Made by a program: the position numbers and the translations under genes. Positions 9,577-21,200 of a stretch of 64,000 bases of DNA are shown here, one piece after another. The DNA comes from a methanotrophic endosymbiont of Bathymodiolus puteoserpentis (Logatchev) (GTDB lineage Bacteria > Pseudomonadota > Gammaproteobacteria > Methylococcales > Methylomonadaceae). Every line of letters starts with the position of its first letter. The first letter of the stretch is position 1. The stretch is from NCBI RefSeq assembly GCF_900128525.1, contig NZ_FQTQ01000064.1, forward strand, positions 46,284 through 110,283, in the 5' to 3' direction. Under the pieces are notes generated by a model. It did no database searches and had not been told where the DNA came from. It saw nothing but the letters and a program-made list of their open reading frames with translations.

Positions 9577-10723
9577 AAATATAGATCAGAAAGAAACATT
9601 GTCAAAACCTAAGGCTAAAGAATCTAAGAGTGGTGTTTGGTTTGATGTAGTCATTTTATTAATTGTCATTGGTCTCGCTGGGGCTGGATACCTTTTATTA
9701 CAGCAGGTGCGTGATAAACAACAAGATTTGGTTGGCGAACTTGGTAAAGATACTCAGCAAATGTTTGAGTTGACTAAGCAGATTTCGGGGTATCAAGAAC
9801 AGTTAGTTGCTATTCAAAATCAATTATCTAGTTTAAACGCTGAAGTAGGCAGTAAAGAGTCTAATTTTGAAGCTAAGCTAAATGAACTTAGCGCCTTGCA
9901 TACAGAGCGTTTAGAGAATACCTCGGGACGTATCAATGAATCGATATTACGAATTCAAAGGCAACTAGGTAAAACACGTGGTGATTGGTTGGTCGCGGAT
10001 GCAGAATATTTGCTAAGCGTCGCTAATCGTCGATTGCACTTGATGGGAGATGTAGATACAACTATTGAGGCATTAAAGGCCGCTGATCAGCGTTTACGTG
10101 AAAGCGGTGATACGGCAGCATTTAAAGTGCGAGGGCAAATTGCTAAAGAAATTGCAGCAGTCCAAAAGGTGCAATTAGCTGATGTAGTGGGTATTTATTC
10201 TACTTTAGAAATGTTAGAAGAAGATGTTGCCAAACTTAATGTATTTCTTCCTTATGCGGGAAAAGGCTTGTCTTCAGATGACAGTATAGCTAAAGCTAAG
10301 GCTAAATCTTCAGCTGAAAATGATATTAATGCTAAGCTTGATAATGCTTTGGTCGCTATAGAAGGAATTGTTACTATTAGACGCTTAGATAACCCAGTGA
10401 CTTCAGTTATTACGCCAGAACAAAAAGCCTTCATTACCGAGCAATTGAGTACTAAGCTTGTTATTGTTAAGTTGGCTTTAGTGCAGCAGGATGACGCACT
10501 ATACCAAGCGAGTATTAATGATGTTCTCCAATGGCTAAAGAGTAATTTCACCAAAAATGCAGCTTATAAGCAATTTGTACTTGAATTGGAACGATTAAAA
10601 GCTATTCAGATTCGTAGTAATTTTCCTGACATCAGTGGGTCACTTAAAATGTTGAGAGATATTACTAAATTAAGATTAGAAACAGATAAAGCATTACAAC
10701 TGCCTGATGTACAAGCTGAATAA
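9548..10723 (+). CDS. hemX: HemX family inner-membrane protein (uroporphyrinogen-III C-methyltransferase-like)
   Basis: 391 residues. A lysine-rich cytoplasmic N-terminus (about 30 residues) precedes one membrane segment, about residues 33-53 (VVILLIVIGLAGAGYLLLQQ). A long coiled-coil region, about 55-140, is rich in Q, E and L. The rest is a periplasmic helical domain including TRGDWLVADAEYLLSVANRR, which is the most conserved part of HemX. Despite its usual database name, HemX has no methyltransferase motif; its role in tetrapyrrole synthesis is unresolved. It overlaps hemD by 29 bases; a GTG at 9560 would shorten the overlap. hemY follows after 15 bases. Confidence 0.9.
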   Translation: MGKTVAEVTENIDQKETLSKPKAKESKSGVWFDVVILLIVIGLAGAGYLLLQQVRDKQQDLVGELGKDTQQMFELTKQISGYQEQLVAIQNQLSSLNAEVGSKESNFEAKLNELSALHTERLENTSGRINESILRIQRQLGKTRGDWLVADAEYLLSVANRRLHLMGDVDTTIEALKAADQRLRESGDTAAFKVRGQIAKEIAAVQKVQLADVVGIYSTLEMLEEDVAKLNVFLPYAGKGLSSDDSIAKAKAKSSAENDINAKLDNALVAIEGIVTIRRLDNPVTSVITPEQKAFITEQLSTKLVIVKLALVQQDDALYQASINDVLQWLKSNFTKNAAYKQFVLELERLKAIQIRSNFPDISGSLKMLRDITKLRLETDKALQLPDVQAE

Positions 10724-10738
10724 TAAGAGGTTGGCTAA

Positions 10739-11968
10739 GTGAAGAATATATTGTTTTTTCTAGGGGCGTTAGTAACTGCGCTATTTTTTGCCTTTCTTGT
10801 TCATGAATGGTTGTCTCAATATGATGATCCTGGTTATGTATTGATTGGCATTGGGCATTGGGCATTAGAGACATCTTTAATTGTTTTTGCCGTGGCTTTA
10901 ATTATTGGTTTTTTTATTTTTTATGTTTTTTTTAGGTGGTTAGGTTGGTTAATACGACTTCCTGGTAAAATTAGAATGCGTGGTAAATCGGTTAAATTTA
11001 ATCGCTCACAAGATGCGTTGATTTCTGGTTTAGTTGACTCAGCAGAAGGTAACTGGGAGCGGGCAGAAAAAACTTTAATTAGACATGCTTCAAATAGTGG
11101 TGCCCCTTTAATTCATTATTTAACGGCTGCACGTGCTGCGCATTCTCGCGGCGCGCTTGAGAAACGTGATGAATATTTAACCCGAGCAACAAAAAATGCA
11201 CCAGGGTCTGAGGTGGCTGTTGGCTTAACTCGTGCCGAACTGCACTTATCACAAAAACAGTTTGACCAAGCATTAGAAACACTGACTAAATTACATACTT
11301 TAGATTCTTCGCATGCTAGTGTTTTAAAAATGCTCCATGAAACTTATCGACAGCTAGGTGATTGGCAAGCGATCCGTAAGCTATTGCCGGCCTTTCATGA
11401 GAATAAAGTTTTTATGGAAGCAGAGATTAAACTGCTGGAAGTCGAGACATTTAGTCTTTTATTGAAAGAAGCGGCTGAGACAAGTAATGCCCAAGAAATA
11501 CAGCAACTTTGGGAAAGTATTCCGAAATATGTTCAAGCTATGCCAGGGATTCTCGCTATTTATTTTGCCGCAATGATTGATTCTGGTGCTGGTGCTAAAA
11601 TTGAGAAGGATTTAGTTCGCGCTTTAAATGATAAGTGGGATATGACCCTATTATCTCTATTTGGTAGCGTGCAATCCATTGATTTTCGAGCGCAGTTGGA
11701 AGTGGCTGAAAAGTGGTTGCTAGAGCATGGTAATGATCCTATTTTATTATGTGTATTGGGGAAAATTGCAATCAAGTGTGAGTTTGCAGATAAAGCCAAA
11801 AAATACTTAGCTAAAAGTATAGGTGTTGAACCTACGGTTGAGGCTTACCGGGTACTGGGTAATTACTTATTAGAAGAAGGTGATCAAGAGCGAGCAAGTG
11901 AATGTTTTAAGCTTGGTTTAGAGCTGGCATCGAATGAAGTTATAAAAAGCGTAAGTGCCTTGCATTAA
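10739..11968 (+). CDS. hemY: HemY family inner-membrane TPR protein
   Basis: 409 residues from GTG 10739. Two membrane segments, about residues 3-22 and 42-66, form the HemY N-terminal domain, with the typical GHWALETSLIVF motif between them. From about residue 85 the protein is a series of TPR-like helical repeats (SAEGNWERAEKTLIRHA, KQFDQALETLTKLHTLDSSH, and others) ending with GLELASNEVIKSVSALH. HemY is genetically tied to protohaem synthesis but its biochemical job is not established. It is unrelated to the Gram-positive protoporphyrinogen oxidase of the same name. Last gene of the hemCDXY set. Confidence 0.9.
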   Translation: MKNILFFLGALVTALFFAFLVHEWLSQYDDPGYVLIGIGHWALETSLIVFAVALIIGFFIFYVFFRWLGWLIRLPGKIRMRGKSVKFNRSQDALISGLVDSAEGNWERAEKTLIRHASNSGAPLIHYLTAARAAHSRGALEKRDEYLTRATKNAPGSEVAVGLTRAELHLSQKQFDQALETLTKLHTLDSSHASVLKMLHETYRQLGDWQAIRKLLPAFHENKVFMEAEIKLLEVETFSLLLKEAAETSNAQEIQQLWESIPKYVQAMPGILAIYFAAMIDSGAGAKIEKDLVRALNDKWDMTLLSLFGSVQSIDFRAQLEVAEKWLLEHGNDPILLCVLGKIAIKCEFADKAKKYLAKSIGVEPTVEAYRVLGNYLLEEGDQERASECFKLGLELASNEVIKSVSALH

Positions 11969-12013
11969 GGTATTTCTCATCTTGATTTGAGTGCATAGGA
12001 ATTTGTATAAGCC

Positions 12014-12044
12014 TTAAAGCCTTCCCCATAGGGAGAGGCCTTAA
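12014..12044. terminator. Imperfect bidirectional hairpin between hemY and cmoB
   Basis: The two genes converge here. The sequence around TTAAAGCCTTCCCC (12014-12027), loop ATA, then GGGAGAGGCCTTAA (12031-12044) can pair over about 12 positions with two mismatches. T-rich sequence follows only loosely on either strand, so this is a plausible but not certain two-way terminator. Confidence 0.45.
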
Positions 12045-12069
12045 ATTAATGGCATGAGATTGGGGACGC

Positions 12070-13047
12070 TTATTTTACCGTTGCAATAATCGTTGCCCGT
12101 ATTGGTGCAGGGTGGCCTTCAATCGTTAGGTTTGAATTGTTAGGATCTAAAAAATCTTGCAGTGAATTGAATGTCATCCAAGGTGTTGAACGCTGTTCTT
12201 CGGTGCTAGTTTGATTTATATCAACCACTCGAATATCAATAAAACCACAGCGGGTCATCCAACTGACTAAGGTTGCACAGCTTGGTAAGAACCAAACATT
12301 ACGCATTCGCGCATAGCGGCCCTCGGGTACTAATACTTCGCCTTTTTCTCCCTTAATGACTAGTGTTTCTAATACCAATTCTCCGCCACTGCGCAAGCGG
12401 TTACGTAAATCCATTAAATGGTCAATGGGAGAGCGGCGGTGATACAGAACGCCCATAGAAAATACGGTATCAAAGATATTGGTTTTTTCTGGAATTTCTT
12501 CTAGTGTTAAAGGTAATACATAGATGGGGACTTCCTTGCCATACAGGTGGCGTATTGCTTGAAACTGTAAAACATGTAATTGCACGGGGTCCACTCCCAC
12601 TACCATTCTTGCTCCAGCACCTAAGATTCGCCAACAATGATAGCCATTGCCACAGCCCACATCTAAAACTAGTCGATTATTTAATAGACTAATATGATCT
12701 TTAATGCGTTCCCACTTCCAGTCTGAACGCCACTCTGTATTAAGATGTAAACCAAATAAATCATATGGACCTTTGCGCCAAGGAAATAAGTTTTTTAAGC
12801 CCTGTTCCATGAGCTTTCTTTCTGTCTCTAGCAATTGATCTTCTTGGCCTATGCTAAAGCTTTGACTGTCCAGTTGAATGCTATGATTTTGGGGAATAGG
12901 CAGTTGTTCAACAGCAGCATTCCACATGGAAAAATTGCCATGCGCTTCAGGATTGAGTGCCTGATGAATTTGTTCCGGTAGTACGGTTGCCCAATGCTCA
13001 GCATTTGCTTCAATGAGTGTGTCGTATAAAGGTTGATAGTTAATCAT
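12070..13047 (-). CDS. cmoB: tRNA U34 carboxymethyltransferase
   Basis: 325 residues (E. coli CmoB 323). CmoB transfers the carboxymethyl group of carboxy-S-adenosylmethionine to 5-hydroxyuridine at tRNA position 34, making cmo5U. The C-terminal Rossmann domain shows VLDVGCGNGYHCWRILGAGA and VVGVDPVQLHVLQF (cofactor binding), and FDTVFSMGVLYHRRSPIDHL. The WRKGPYDLFGLHLNTEWRSD segment is characteristic of CmoB and separates it from general methyltransferases. It overlaps the upstream cmoA by 4 bases (ATGA type), so the two steps of the pathway are coded as one coupled unit. Confidence 0.96.
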   Translation of the reverse strand: MINYQPLYDTLIEANAEHWATVLPEQIHQALNPEAHGNFSMWNAAVEQLPIPQNHSIQLDSQSFSIGQEDQLLETERKLMEQGLKNLFPWRKGPYDLFGLHLNTEWRSDWKWERIKDHISLLNNRLVLDVGCGNGYHCWRILGAGARMVVGVDPVQLHVLQFQAIRHLYGKEVPIYVLPLTLEEIPEKTNIFDTVFSMGVLYHRRSPIDHLMDLRNRLRSGGELVLETLVIKGEKGEVLVPEGRYARMRNVWFLPSCATLVSWMTRCGFIDIRVVDINQTSTEEQRSTPWMTFNSLQDFLDPNNSNLTIEGHPAPIRATIIATVK

Positions 13048-13775
13048 TTCAAAGCAAGCATAGAAGCAAAATTAAAATATTGGAACCAGACTTCAGTATT
13101 ATTAAAACCAGAGTTTAGTAAGCGGTTTTTATGTTGAGCGAAGGTTTCGGGAATCAGCACGTTCTCTATTGATGCACGTTTTTGGCTAATTTCCATATCA
13201 CTATAGCCGTTGGCCTTTTTAAAGGCATGATGCATTTCTGTTTGTAGTTCTTGTTGCCTTGGGTCAGTAAACATCAGCTTTTCTGACAAAATGAGTAAAC
13301 CGCCAGGCTTTAATCCAGCATATATTTTTTTTATAAAGGCATCTCGATCGGTGACGGGGATAAATTGTAATGTAAAATTTAGCACGACAATAGAAGCGTT
13401 GCCGATATCCATTTCTTGAATGTCACGACAAATAAGTTCAACAGGGATAGTTGCTGTATCTCGATCTATTATTTTCTGGCAACGAGTCAGCATAGCAGGT
13501 GAGTTATCAACCGCAATAATAGCGCAATTTTTTGCGGTGATTTTATGGCGCATGGATAGTGTTGCCGCACCTAGCGAACAACCTAAATCATAACAAGTGC
13601 TATTATCTTGAGCAAAGCGACTAGCCAGCAAGCCTATGGCCGATATAATAGCACTGTAACCTGGAACGGAACGTTGTATCATATCAGGGAAAACATCGAC
13701 TACGCTGTTGTCGAATTTAAAACAGTCAACATCACCCAGTGGGCTTGCGTATAAAGTATCTTTTTGTGAGTTCAT
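13044..13775 (-). CDS. cmoA: Carboxy-S-adenosyl-L-methionine synthase
   Basis: 243 residues (E. coli 247). CmoA makes carboxy-SAM from SAM and prephenate for CmoB. Visible: FDNSVVDVFPDMIQRSVPGY, CYDLGCSLGAATLSMR (SAM-binding loop), AVDNSPAMLTRC, VVLNFTLQFIP and YAGLKPGGLLILSEKLMFTD, a close match to the family. Transcribed leftward with cmoB immediately after it (4-base overlap). The divergent hemF starts 98 bases away, so the short shared spacer holds both promoters; I see no clear hexamers in it. Confidence 0.96.
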   Translation of the reverse strand: MNSQKDTLYASPLGDVDCFKFDNSVVDVFPDMIQRSVPGYSAIISAIGLLASRFAQDNSTCYDLGCSLGAATLSMRHKITAKNCAIIAVDNSPAMLTRCQKIIDRDTATIPVELICRDIQEMDIGNASIVVLNFTLQFIPVTDRDAFIKKIYAGLKPGGLLILSEKLMFTDPRQQELQTEMHHAFKKANGYSDMEISQKRASIENVLIPETFAQHKNRLLNSGFNNTEVWFQYFNFASMLALK

Positions 13776-13861
13776 TTAGGTAAATATAAAAATAGAAGGC
13801 TAATTTTACTCAAAATTAGCTTACTTGTACGCAGAAATACTGAATTAACCTATCTTTTTAA

Positions 13862-14797
<936 letters not shown>

Positions 14798-14811
14798 CGG
14801 ATAGCAATGAC

Positions 14812-14835
14812 GGTGAGTGGCAATCGCCACTCACC
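14812..14835. terminator. Convergent terminator between hemF and the mlaC-like gene
   Basis: A perfect 10-base-pair stem: GGTGAGTGGC (14812-14821), loop AATC, GCCACTCACC (14826-14835). It sits 15 bases after the hemF stop and 9 bases before the mlaC-like stop on the other strand. There is no tight T-run directly after it on either strand, but a T-rich stretch (TATTTTTTT) follows at about 14851 on the + strand. Confidence 0.7.
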
Positions 14836-14843
14836 CATTAAGG

Positions 14844-15461
14844 CTACAGGCTATTTTTTTCTTCTAACTTGGCAATAACCGCATCTAATGAGCCGTTATT
14901 TTTCATCATTTGGTTAAAGGTGTCTCGGTTACTGATGATGAGACTAATACCTTCTACTTTAAGGTCATAGATTAACCACTTACCTTTACGTAGAATCATG
15001 GAGTAATCAATTTTTGCATCAGCTTTTCCCGGTTGATGCACGATTGTTTTCACTGTGACAGATTTAGCATTGGCTGAGATGTTTAATGGTAAATACTCAA
15101 TACTCCAATTTTGAAATTGCTCACTAAAGGTTGCAGAATAGGTGTTAATTAGCAGATCCTTGAATGCAGCAATAAATTTTATTTTTTGTGCTTTAGTTGC
15201 TTTACGCCAATGTTTTCCTAAAACCAATGCTGACATACGAACGGTATCGACATGAGGAAAAATTTTTTCATCCACAAAATGACGGATTTCAGTTTTATTT
15301 TTGGCAAAATCAGGATCTTTTAACTTTTCTTGTAGTGCGTGTGAAGTATTTTCAATAACGAGTTGAGGTGCTAGTAAATGACTTGTTGCAGCACTGGTGC
15401 CATTGCTTATAAATAAGCAAAAAGTAAGTAGTAAAGTGTGAGTTAATAGTCGAATTTTCAT
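14844..15461 (-). CDS. MlaC/Ttg2D-like periplasmic phospholipid-binding protein
   Basis: 205 residues with a Sec signal peptide, about residues 1-24 (MKIRLLTHTLLLTFCLFISN then GTSA). The mature part matches the ABC-type toluene-tolerance auxiliary family to which MlaC belongs: KIFPHVDTVRMSALVLGKHW, FIAAFKDLLINTYSATF and KGKWLIYDLKVEGISLI with the C-terminal NNGSLDAVIAKL. MlaC shuttles phospholipids between outer and inner membranes. The other mla genes (A, B, D, E, F) are not next to it, which is unusual for mlaC itself; it may be a stand-alone paralogue, so no symbol is given. Divergent from hemB. Confidence 0.82.
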   Translation of the reverse strand: MKIRLLTHTLLLTFCLFISNGTSAATSHLLAPQLVIENTSHALQEKLKDPDFAKNKTEIRHFVDEKIFPHVDTVRMSALVLGKHWRKATKAQKIKFIAAFKDLLINTYSATFSEQFQNWSIEYLPLNISANAKSVTVKTIVHQPGKADAKIDYSMILRKGKWLIYDLKVEGISLIISNRDTFNQMMKNNGSLDAVIAKLEEKNSL

Positions 15462-15492
15462 GGTTAGGCTGTTTTAGTAAAGGAATCAATTT

Positions 15493-15507
15493 TCTGTACA
15501 ATACAGA
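15493..15507. promoter_or_regulatory. 15-base palindrome in the mlaC-like/hemB divergent spacer
   Basis: TCTGTA-CAA-TACAGA is a perfect 6+6 inverted repeat with a 3-base centre, lying 32 bases before the mlaC-like start on one side and 57 bases before hemB on the other. It could be an operator. It is not a LexA box, because the CTGT...ACAG half-sites are 5 rather than 8 bases apart. Confidence 0.35.
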
Positions 15508-15554
15508 TTTGCAGTACTTATAAAATAGATTAAGTAAATATTAGCTTATTATAA

Positions 15555-16570
<1,016 letters not shown>

Positions 16571-16571
<1 letters not shown>

Positions 16572-17404
16572 TGACTGATAAAGATCATTATGCGGTCTTT
16601 GGTTCACCGATAGAGCATAGTAAATCGCCACGTATTCATCAGTTTTTTGCTGAGCAAACGCAACAATCTTTAGAATATCGTGCGGTATTAGTACCCGCTG
16701 AACAGTTTGAGGTAGCCGTAAAAGAGTTTTTTGCAAAAGGTGGGCGCGGACTTAATTGTACTGTACCGCTTAAAGAGTTGGCTTGGATGTATGCGAATAA
16801 GAAAACTGAGCGAGCTGAATTAAGCAAGGCAGTGAACACGCTCGCTTTGCAAGACGATGGTAGTATCTTAGGTGATAATACCGATGGTATAGGTTTAGTG
16901 ACTGATCTAAAAAAGAATAATGCAGTTCAATTAAAAGATAAAAGAATTCTTATTTTAGGTGCTGGTGGTGCTAGTCGCGGCATTGTTGGGCCTATTCAAG
17001 ATGAACTTCCTGAGTCGATTACTATTGCTAATCGTACGGTAGAAAAAGCACGGAATTTAGTGGCTGAATTTGCACATAAAGGACCTATTGTCGCCAGTGC
17101 TTATGAAGATTTAGCTGGGCTGTCATTTGATTTGATTATTAATGCGACCTCAGCGAGCTTAACAGACGACTTACCGCCATTAGCTGCCAATATATTAAAG
17201 GATCAAGGTTGTTGCTATGATTTAGCGTATGCCAATAAGCCAACCATCTTTGTGCGGTGGGCGCGTGAGCAAGGTGCGCTTAAAAGTTTAGATGGCTTGG
17301 GTATGCTAGTCGAACAAGCAGCAGAGGCTTTTTACCTTTGGCGTGGTGTACGCCCTGCCAGTGCGGAGCTAATTCAGTTATTGGAAGCTGAAAGAATAAG
17401 TTAA
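16571..17404 (+). CDS. aroE: Shikimate dehydrogenase (NADP+)
   Basis: 277 residues from ATG 16571; this start overlaps the hemB stop (TAATG) and has AAGGAG 9 bases upstream, so it is preferred over the in-frame ATG at 16550. AroE reduces 3-dehydroshikimate to shikimate. Motifs: FGSPIEHSKSPRIHQFF, the catalytic-lysine segment GLNCTVPLKELAW (the usual NVTVPFK with two substitutions), LGDNTDGIGLVTDL, the NADP-binding ILILGAGGASRGIVGP and NRT in IANRTVEKA, and the C-terminal GLGMLVEQAAEAFYLWRG. Genuine AroE; pairing with hemB is an operon of convenience. Confidence 0.96.
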
Positions 17405-17728
17405 GGAGGGGGTAGAGTGTAATCTGGGTATTAGACGAGTACAGCAGTCTTGAAGTAAGCTATAAAACATTGAGAATAGTCATGCTTTAAAAGAAAGCAC
17501 TAGCCTTTTATGTTTTAAATTTAAAGGGTTGCTGTACTAGCATATTTATATTTTTCTCCAGTAGTTTTTCTTGGTGTTCAGTAAATTTGCAATAAATAAC
17601 TCTTTCACCTTGCCGCTCTTTTTACCCGTCTCCTGCGCAATATAGATAGCTTCTTATTGCGTGTTTCCTAAATAGAAAAATAGGCTTAATATGTTGTAGC
17701 AATCAAGATGAACCAAATGGAGGATAGT
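17405..17728. other. Intergenic region after aroE with nested inverted repeats
   Basis: 324 bases without a gene. A 9-base inverted repeat (AGTACAGCA at 17438-17446, TGCTGTACT at 17530-17538) encloses a small hairpin TGCTTT-AAAAG-AAAGCA (17483-17499). No T-run follows the outer stem directly. It might act as the end signal of the hemB-aroE transcript or be part of a small RNA; nothing else was recognised. Confidence 0.3.
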
Positions 17729-18148
17729 ATGATTATTTTCTTAAGAAATATTCCAGAGAATACAAAGCATAGCAATATCATTGCCTTTGTTGAGCCGGCT
17801 ATTAAAAAAAGATGGTTTCAGAAAAGAGGCGAAATTGTTGGTGTCAAAGTGATGCAATTAAAAGATCCACGTGCCGAAACTTCAGAATTTCACGGTGTAG
17901 TAGGAGTAGAGCCGGATAAAGTGGGGGCAAAAGCTATACTGGCACTGAATAGAAAGGTATTTTTAGGTAAGCATATCGCTGTGCATGAATATCATCGTCG
18001 AGACTGGCATAATGATCCACGCCTAGAGCATGTGAGTAATGCTCAAGAGCGCAGGAAGGGTGACCGAAGGCGTAAAGGCTTAGAAGAGGTTATTGATATT
18101 TCTAGGCAATTTACGAGTCATAAGACTTTTTCACGGCGGCACGGATAA
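17729..18148 (+). CDS. Small RRM-like protein with an arginine/lysine-rich ERRKGDRRRK tail
   Basis: 139 residues from ATG 17729, chosen because GGAGG lies 5 bases upstream and the RRM fold begins right away (MIIFLRNIPENTKHSNIIAF). An in-frame ATG at 17708 would add seven residues. The first about 85 residues resemble an RNA recognition motif: RNP2-like IIFLRNIP, a degenerate RNP1-like EFHGVVGVEP and a final strand KHIAVHEYHRRDW. The tail (about 95-125) is very basic and contains ERRKGDRRRKGLEEV, a pattern seen in small regulatory proteins. Nucleic-acid binding is inferred, not shown. It lies 72 bases ahead of a cyclic-di-GMP enzyme gene on the same strand; a functional link is speculative. 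Confidence 0.72.
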   Translation: MIIFLRNIPENTKHSNIIAFVEPAIKKRWFQKRGEIVGVKVMQLKDPRAETSEFHGVVGVEPDKVGAKAILALNRKVFLGKHIAVHEYHRRDWHNDPRLEHVSNAQERRKGDRRRKGLEEVIDISRQFTSHKTFSRRHG

Positions 18149-18220
18149 GGCAAGTTTGAGCTTAAAGAAAAATCGACTATATTTAATTAATAGGAAATAC
18201 TTATATTGTTAGGGGAGCAA

Positions 18221-21200
18221 GTGCATTTTATCAAAAGTTTTTATTTAAATAGCCTGGTCGCTTTAGCTTATTTTTTGGGCGGGGTTATTGGCTCTTTGTT
18301 AGCGCTTGAACCTAGTAACTCTTCGCCAGTCTGGCCTGCAGCAGGAATTGCTTTAGCTGTCGTGCTTATTTATGGGCGGCGTATATTACCCGGTTTATTT
18401 GTTGGTGTATTTGGCACGCAAATATACATTAGTTTTGGTCCGGATAGTGTTACTGCTGCCTCTTTTATTCTCACTCTCATTAAGTCTATTGCTTCATGCT
18501 TACAAGCAATGGTAGGAGCAATGCTGATTCGGCATTTTGTTGGTAAGCAAGATGTTTTGCTAGATTTGTCCGAGGTGTTACGCTTCTTTTTGTATGGTGC
18601 ATTATTGAGTAGTTTGGTTGCGCCGACAATTTGCATTAGTGTTTTTTATCTGCAAAATATTTTAAGTGCGGGTGATTTCTTTTTTGCTTGGTTAACCTGG
18701 TGGGTTGGCGATGCTGTTGGTGTGTTTATTTTTACGCCTATAGTCCTTGCTTTTTTTGCTCAACCCGAGGCTATTTGGCGGCCGCGTCGATTTACAGTTG
18801 CACTTCCCCTAAGCCTATTGTTGTTGTGCTTAGTCTTTGTATTTTTTTATAGCCAGCAGCAAGAGAAAGAACGGATTAATCGCTTATTTGAGCATCGAGT
18901 GGAGCGTGTCCAACATATCTTGGAAGGTGAGGTTAATACCTATAAAAATATAGCTGAAAATGTGGTGGGGATTTTTAATGCAAGTTATGTCGTTACCGCT
19001 GCTGAATTTAGAGTGATGGCTCGATCCATTTTAAAGCAACATCCCGGCCTGATCGCGATAGAGTGGATCCCGCGCACTATAGAATATTCTGAATTGGGAG
19101 AAAGAAAAGTACGTTTTCCAATACAATATGTAGAGCCTTACGAGCCGAATAAGCGAGTAATTGGTTTTGATATTACACAGAATACTGTGGCTTTGAAGAC
19201 TCTTAACAAAGCCATAAATACGGGGAAAGCACTGTCTACAGGTTTAATTCATTTATTTCAAGATAGTGAACATTATCGAGTGGCATCGGTGGTTTATGCA
19301 CCTGTTTATCAGAAAAATATGCCAACCGAGAATGTCACGGTGAAAGCGGATTATATTTTGGGTATTGTTGCTGTTGTGTTTACTATTGAAGACTTGCGTA
19401 CAAATACTTTATCTGCCTTGGTCGATAATCAGTTACGCATTAAAATCACTAGTAATGATGAGTTGTTTTATAGTAATTTTTCTGATCAGAGATTGGCGCC
19501 TATTTCTTTTGTTTCACTGCAAACAAGTAAAACGATGCATTCTGCGGGAAATACTTGGCAAGTAACTTATCGTCCCTCTGAACAGTTTTTCTCAAATCAA
19601 ATCACTTGGCATGTTTGGTGGGTTATGTTAGGAGGATTTGTTTTTACTTGTTTTGCTACTGTGGGTTTGTTGGTTTTAACAGGAAGAACGGCGCATATAA
19701 CTGAGCAGGTTAAACTTAAAACTCGAGATTTAACGCATGTTAATCAGCAGCTAAAGGAAGAAAGTATATTACGTCAGCAGTTGGAGTTAGAGCAGTTGAC
19801 ACGTAATCGTGTTTTAGAGAGGTTAGCCAAAGGTGAGGCATGTGCTGACATTTTAGCTGAAGTTATTCTCGGTGCGGAAAAACTATACCCTGAAAGCTTG
19901 TGTTCGATTTTATTGCTTGATGAATCAGGTAAGCATTTAATTCAAGGCGCTGCTAATCATTTACCTGATTTTTATAATGAGGCGGTTAATGGCTTGGCAA
20001 TAGGCCAAGGAGTTGGCTCTTGCGGTACGGCAGCTTATATAGGGCAGCAGGTCATCGTTGAAGATATTATGACACATCCTTATTGGGCATCTTTTACTGG
20101 TCTTGCTAAGCGAGCCGGCCTGTATGCTTGCTGGTCGGAACCTATCATTTCATCTAAAGGCCAGGTACTTGGCGCATTTGCTATTTATTATCGAGAAGCT
20201 AAGAAACCAGACCAGAGTGATTTAGATTTTATTAAGCGTATGGCGAGCCTAACGGCTATTACGATAGAGCACAAACAAGCTGAAGATGAATTGCGTATTG
20301 CCGCCACCACCTTTCAATCGCATGATGCTGTCGTGATTACTGATGTGCAAGGTACAGTCATGCGAGTAAACCAAGCTTATACCAATATTACCGGTTATTC
20401 AGCTGCGGAAGTGATAGGTAAAAATTCAAGCTTATTAAGCTCTGGGCGACATGATAAAGACTTTTTTCGAGACATGTTTGCTAGTTTAACTGAAAAAGGC
20501 CTATGGGAAGGTGAAATTTGGAATCGACGTAAAAGTGGCGATATTTACCCTGAAAGAATGATTATTACGGCTGTTTATAATGGTGAGGAAATCTCTCATT
20601 ATGTGGGGATTTTTTCGGATATTAGCGAGAAAAAAGCAAGTGAAGAAGAAATTGAGAGGCTTGCATTTTATGATCCATTAACGGGTTTACCTAATCGCAG
20701 ATTATTGCTTGACCGACTAGAACAGGCAGTTATAAGCACAAAGCGCCATAATAATTTTGGTGCGGTTATCTATATGGACTTAGATTACTTTAAATCCTTA
20801 AACGATACTTTGGGGCACCAGATAGGAGATGAGCTGTTAATCCAAGTAGCGCAACGTCTTGAAGGTGCTATAAGAACAGAGGATACAGCTTGTCGTTTAG
20901 GTGGCGATGAGTTCGTTGTGCTAATAATCTCGAGATCTGATACCAGCTTGAATGAAATGATAGAGCATGCAGCTTTGATTGCTGAAAAAATACGCAATAA
21001 GATTAATCAGCCTTTTGAACTCTCAGGAGGTATGCGGTCATTTTCAACCAGTATTGGAGTTTCGGTCTTTCCTGATAAGGCAATTCTGCCGGAGGAGATA
21101 TTAGAGCAAGCGGATACGGCCATGTATCGGTCTAAGCATATGGGGCGTAATAAAGTTAGCTTTTTTAGCGCACAAATGCAAGAGGAGCATAATAGAAAGT

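Noticed and set aside
15493..15507. LexA (SOS) box
   Set aside because: CTGT and ACAG are present, but the spacing is 5 bases instead of 8.
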